Assembly (NCBI GenBank): GCA_020725985.1
Contig: DYTM01000094.1
Span: 1-6,052, forward strand
Direction: 5' to 3'
Length of the DNA: 6,052 bases
Source of the DNA: Methanomassiliicoccus sp.
GTDB lineage: Archaea; Thermoplasmatota; Thermoplasmata; Methanomassiliicoccales; JACIVX01
Both the position numbers and the translations under genes were made by a program. Shown one piece after another: positions 5,915-6,052 of the stretch. The notes below the pieces were generated by a model. That model was given only the letters and a program-made list of their open reading frames with translations. It made no database searches and was not told where the DNA came from. The first letter of the stretch is position 1, and each line of letters begins with the position of its first letter.

Positions 5915-6052
5915 TCGCTCTCGATCCTCGGCGCGAGGAGGTAGTTGACCTCGCCCTTTCCGTCGGCAATCTCGAACTCCAATTTGACCGGGTAGTCGTT
6001 CCCCAGGCTCAGCTTGACGACAGTGCCGGGAGGGATCGCCCTCACCATGTTG
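5911..6052 (-). CDS. pcn: DNA polymerase sliding clamp PCNA, C-terminal 46 residues only
   Basis: Reading the minus strand from the window edge gives 46 residues ending in a TAG stop. The segment IPPGTVVKLSLGNDYPVKLE followed by GEVNYLLAPRIESD is the characteristic PCNA C-terminus, including the final beta strands and the YLLAPRIE tail common to archaeal clamps. The full protein, about 245 residues in the family, forms a trimeric ring around DNA. It tethers polymerase, FEN1, ligase and other replication factors. The start and promoter lie beyond the window. The stop (5911-5913) overlaps the HD gene stop in one CTAG. Confidence 0.93.
   Translation of the reverse strand, partial: NMVRAIPPGTVVKLSLGNDYPVKLEFEIADGKGEVNYLLAPRIESD

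Overview
The window looks like ordinary chromosomal DNA from a GC-rich archaeon. The archaeal markers are the C-terminus of a PCNA sliding clamp, an archaeal-type ATP-dependent DNA ligase, a transketolase split into two subunit genes, TATA boxes about 27-28 nt upstream of start codons that lack a Shine-Dalgarno (leaderless mRNAs), and an HD phosphohydrolase of a type I recall mainly from archaea. The order transketolase N-part, transketolase C-part, transaldolase is, from memory, also found in Thermoplasma. I therefore favour an uncultured member of Thermoplasmatota (Thermoplasmata or Methanomassiliicoccales-like), with only moderate confidence at that rank.

Layout from left to right. At 1-874 (minus) is a four-helix membrane protein with a C-terminal DUF4129 domain, cut by the window edge, with its own TATA box at 899-905. 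At 929-2512 (minus) is a compact ATP-dependent DNA ligase. At 2575-4999 (minus) is a tight three-gene operon for the non-oxidative pentose phosphate pathway: transketolase N-part, transketolase C-part and transaldolase, joined by two 4-nt ATGA start/stop overlaps. At 5000-5137 is a divergent intergenic region with promoter signals and a perfect 8-bp inverted repeat centred on a TATA-like box. At 5138-5914 (plus) is an HD-domain metal-dependent phosphohydrolase. At 5911-6052 (minus) is the last part of PCNA, whose stop codon shares a palindromic CTAG with the HD gene's stop.

Together, the transketolase pair and transaldolase interconvert C3-C7 sugar phosphates and can supply ribose-5-phosphate for nucleotides and erythrose-4-phosphate for aromatic amino acids. 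The flanking ligase and PCNA are replication/repair genes. The HD gene may share regulation with the sugar operon through the divergent promoter region; that is inference.

The window is almost fully coding and has no gene-free stretch above 140 bases. I see no RNA gene, mobile element, CRISPR array or clear new system. The points most worth a second look are the TATA-centred inverted repeat, the shortened ligase DNA-binding domain with no visible PCNA-binding motif, the transaldolase-type active-site residues, and the uncharacterised HD protein.
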